The position numbers and the translations under genes were made by a program. Below the pieces are notes generated by a model. That model did not search any database, was not told where the DNA came from, and saw nothing but the letters and a program-made list of their open reading frames with translations. 64,000 bases of DNA from Winogradskyella sp. (GTDB taxonomy: Bacteria; Bacteroidota; Bacteroidia; Flavobacteriales; Flavobacteriaceae): positions 89,551-153,550 of the forward strand of contig SHBX01000003.1 of assembly GCA_004211785.1 (NCBI GenBank). Direction: 5' to 3'. Below are positions 61,203 to 64,000 of the stretch, in pieces; position 1 is the first letter of the stretch; each line of letters begins with the position of its first letter.

Positions 61203-64000
61203 ATGAAAACAATCTGTAATTGTTTTTTTTTACTTCTAGTTTGTTTCAACTTTGGACAATCTCCAAAAACACAACACAAGACATACGATAAAACAAATGG
61301 TATTGAATTAGATGCTATTTACGCTATGGCTTTTGATAACGATGGTTTTTTGTGGCTAGGAGGCACTAATCTTAACACAAGAACTATAGTTCTAAACGAC
61401 TCTGAACTAGAATTACAGCGCTTTAATGGATTCTCCTTTGATGGTATAACGCTTCCTCAAATAGATAATCAATCTATAATTAGAGTTACTAACTTTTACA
61501 AACGCAGTGATGGCAAGTTCTATGTTAATGTATACACAGCTTCAGGAAATAGTCTATTACTTTTTGACCCATTTACAGTAAAATTCAATCCTATATTTTT
61601 TGATGGAAAAAAAACAATCCTTGGTATAAGTAAAGTCATTAACTACAAAAACCAAAATTATATTCTAACACAATCGGAAAGAACGATTACATTAAACAGC
61701 ATTGAGAATGACCTTTCTATTAAAAAATTATTTAGCTTCACAAGTCATGAAAATAAGTTTTTGATAGATGTAGCAACAGTATTTATACCTTATGAAAACT
61801 ATTGCATTATTGGTGATGATAATTTTCCGATTACATACCTAGATTGGAACGGAAAAATCATAAAACGTCATGCATCTGATACTTTTACACGTGACCGAAA
61901 TACTAATGTTTCAAAATTTTGGTTAGATGAAGTTTTTAAAATAGGTGATAGTATTTACGGATTTATTGAAAACAATCCTGTTTTACATCAAATAGACTCT
62001 GCCTCTTTAGAAATTAAACCTTTAAAAAATATAAGCATTAAGAGCGAGCATTTAAAAACCTATAATGATGCATCTGGTAATGCTATGGTTTTTAATTCTA
62101 TAAACAACACTATTAATTTTCAGGTTCGAAAAAAGAATACTTTTTCTAGTATTTATAAATCAGATTTTGGAAATGTTGGTAGTATTATAGTGACCTCACA
62201 AAATTTAAAGAATGAGGTTTGGCTAGCTACAAATGATAAATTACACCACATAAAATTCCCAAAAAAAACAATAAAAACTTACTTAGAGAGCCTTAGCTTA
62301 AGAGCTATAAAACCTCTTGATTCCATCAATTATTTAGTAACAACAGAAGCAAATAGCTGGTTTACGCTCAATACAAAAACTGATAGTGTTTACCCATACA
62401 ATATACTAGAAAATGGAAAACCTTTAAAACCCTATTCTTCAAGAAATATTATTATTGAAGAAGATACTATTTGGAGTAATAGTCAAGGTAGTCTTATAAA
62501 AGTTAATAAAAACACTAAAACCGCAGAATCATATAGACACTACCCTGTTATTTGCATGGAAAAAATTAATGATAGCAGCATAATTTACGGCACTAAAGGT
62601 TATAATTTAATGCACTTTAATACAAAAACTAAAACGCACTCTGCTTTAGCAAAAACCGATTCATTATATATTTTCGATTTAGAAGTAAAAAAGAAAGATG
62701 ATATAGTCGTTGCAGGAACTGACAAAGGCCTATTAACGTATGACTTAAAAACTAAATCTACAACGTTTTACAACTCACCTTCACAACTTGAAGATAAGTT
62801 TATACTAACATTAGAATATCATAAAGATTATGGTTACCTATTAGGCACAAGATCTGGACAAATTGTTGCATTTAATCCTGAAAATAAAAGCTTCACACCA
62901 ATATACAAAGACGATTTAAAAGCAGGAATAGCAACAGTATTATTCAACGATAACCTATGGTGGATAAATACCTTTAATGGTATTGTAGCATTTAACCCAG
63001 AAGACAAAACCACAACTCGATTTTCTGAAAAAGATGGCTTTAGTCATTACGAAGCTAATAGGTATAGCGCTATTAAAACAAAAAATGGGTTGTTAGTTGG
63101 CACTATAAAAGGGCTTAACCATTTTAAACCAGAAGAACTAAGAATACAGAACGATCCTGCAAGCCTAACACTTTTAAAAGTGAAGCATTTTAACACCAGT
63201 ACTAAAAGCTTTGAAGACAATTATAACAGAGTAATTTTCAATAATGATTACACCATAACATTACCCAGTGAGAATCGTGCTTTAGATATAGATTTTGGTT
63301 TACAAAATATTAACGCAACTGATAATGGCTACTCATTTAAATACCGATTAGATAACAAAGATTGGGTAGAACTAAAAAACAAAAACACTATACAGTTCCC
63401 AAATTTAGCTTCTGGTAAGTACACATTAGAAATTGAAGCAGAAGACTATTCTGGGCATAAGATTGGAGAATCATTATTCTTAAAAATTAAGAGTACGGAG
63501 TTCTTCTACAAAACTTGGTGGTTTTTTGTATTAATGTCCCTTCTAATTATTAGTGTACTACTCTATTTTTTAAGGCAATTTCAATTAAGAAAACAACTCC
63601 AAGACCAGTTTGCGCTTGACCTTATTCAATCGCAAGAAGATGAACGCAAACGCATAGCTAGTGAGCTACATGATGGTGTTAGTCAGCAATTAACACTCAT
63701 AAAACGTAAAGCGCAAAGTCATAACCAAGAAGAAATATCTACGCTTACTAATAACACTCTCGAAGAAGTAAGACACATCTCAAGAGGTCTATTTCCTCCT
63801 TTATTAAAACAACTAGGCTTTACAGAAAGTGTTGAACAGCTTACTATAGAAATTGATGAAAACAATGAGCTTTTTGTTTCTACTAATATTGAAAATATTG
63901 ATGATCACTTAACTGATGAAAAAGCTTTGCATTTGTACCGATTTGTTCAAGAATGCATTAATAACATATTAAAACACGCAGCAGCAAAAGCATTATCTAT
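61203..64000 (+). CDS. sensor histidine kinase with N-terminal beta-propeller/Y_Y_Y-like sensor, TM helix and HisKA_3 domain; truncated by window end
   Basis: Manual translation from ATG 61203, apparently open to the window end: MKTICNCFFLLLVCFNFGQSP..., TM YKTWWFFVLMSLLIISVLLYFL, then DERKRIASELHDGVSQQLTLIKRKA. Absent from ORF track because no stop lies in the window. Confidence 0.87.
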   Translation, partial: MKTICNCFFLLLVCFNFGQSPKTQHKTYDKTNGIELDAIYAMAFDNDGFLWLGGTNLNTRTIVLNDSELELQRFNGFSFDGITLPQIDNQSIIRVTNFYKRSDGKFYVNVYTASGNSLLLFDPFTVKFNPIFFDGKKTILGISKVINYKNQNYILTQSERTITLNSIENDLSIKKLFSFTSHENKFLIDVATVFIPYENYCIIGDDNFPITYLDWNGKIIKRHASDTFTRDRNTNVSKFWLDEVFKIGDSIYGFIENNPVLHQIDSASLEIKPLKNISIKSEHLKTYNDASGNAMVFNSINNTINFQVRKKNTFSSIYKSDFGNVGSIIVTSQNLKNEVWLATNDKLHHIKFPKKTIKTYLESLSLRAIKPLDSINYLVTTEANSWFTLNTKTDSVYPYNILENGKPLKPYSSRNIIIEEDTIWSNSQGSLIKVNKNTKTAESYRHYPVICMEKINDSSIIYGTKGYNLMHFNTKTKTHSALAKTDSLYIFDLEVKKKDDIVVAGTDKGLLTYDLKTKSTTFYNSPSQLEDKFILTLEYHKDYGYLLGTRSGQIVAFNPENKSFTPIYKDDLKAGIATVLFNDNLWWINTFNGIVAFNPEDKTTTRFSEKDGFSHYEANRYSAIKTKNGLLVGTIKGLNHFKPEELRIQNDPASLTLLKVKHFNTSTKSFEDNYNRVIFNNDYTITLPSENRALDIDFGLQNINATDNGYSFKYRLDNKDWVELKNKNTIQFPNLASGKYTLEIEAEDYSGHKIGESLFLKIKSTEFFYKTWWFFVLMSLLIISVLLYFLRQFQLRKQLQDQFALDLIQSQEDERKRIASELHDGVSQQLTLIKRKAQSHNQEEISTLTNNTLEEVRHISRGLFPPLLKQLGFTESVEQLTIEIDENNELFVSTNIENIDDHLTDEKALHLYRFVQECINNILKHAAAKALS

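Noticed and set aside
1-64000. CRISPR arrays, tRNA/rRNA genes, IS elements
   Set aside because: No regularly spaced repeat-spacer pattern, cloverleaf-like tRNA sequence, rRNA signature or transposase ORF was noticed. A tRNAscan, Infernal or ISfinder search was not possible.

Overview
The window is AT-rich chromosomal DNA, and its gene content looks like a marine Flavobacteriaceae-type Bacteroidota. The standout element is the first ~12.4 kb: a minus-strand cluster encoding most structural parts of an extracellular contractile injection system (eCIS, Afp/PVC/AlgoCIS-like). Transcription order is LuxR-type regulator with a degenerate receiver, DUF4255/Afp16-like cap protein, 279-aa orphan protein, sheath, two tube proteins, a 56-aa DUF5908 protein absent from the supplied ORF track, LysM baseplate/tube-initiator protein, VgrG/gpV-like spike, PAAR tip, gp25-like protein, and a very large 1291-aa gpJ-like baseplate protein. 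The cluster continues off the left edge: an ATGA-overlapping start lies at position 18. The ATPase, tape measure, fibre and cargo genes are therefore not visible. The rest is mostly core genome: mnmE, a 7TM-HD phosphodiesterase, thiolase, gyrA, clpC, hutH, nnr, thrA-thrB-thrC, an acyl-CoA carboxylase operon, an ABC exporter, a Bcr-type MFS transporter, Sua5/YciO, and a UvrD/PcrA helicase. It also contains a probable zinc-homeostasis island (ZIP, Fur family, CobW GTPase, MerC) with two inverted repeats in the divergent promoter, and a set of small single-domain enzymes. A beta-propeller-type sensor histidine kinase is cut by the right edge. No tRNA, rRNA, CRISPR array or transposase was recognised. 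All family assignments come from reading the translated sequences; no database search was run.
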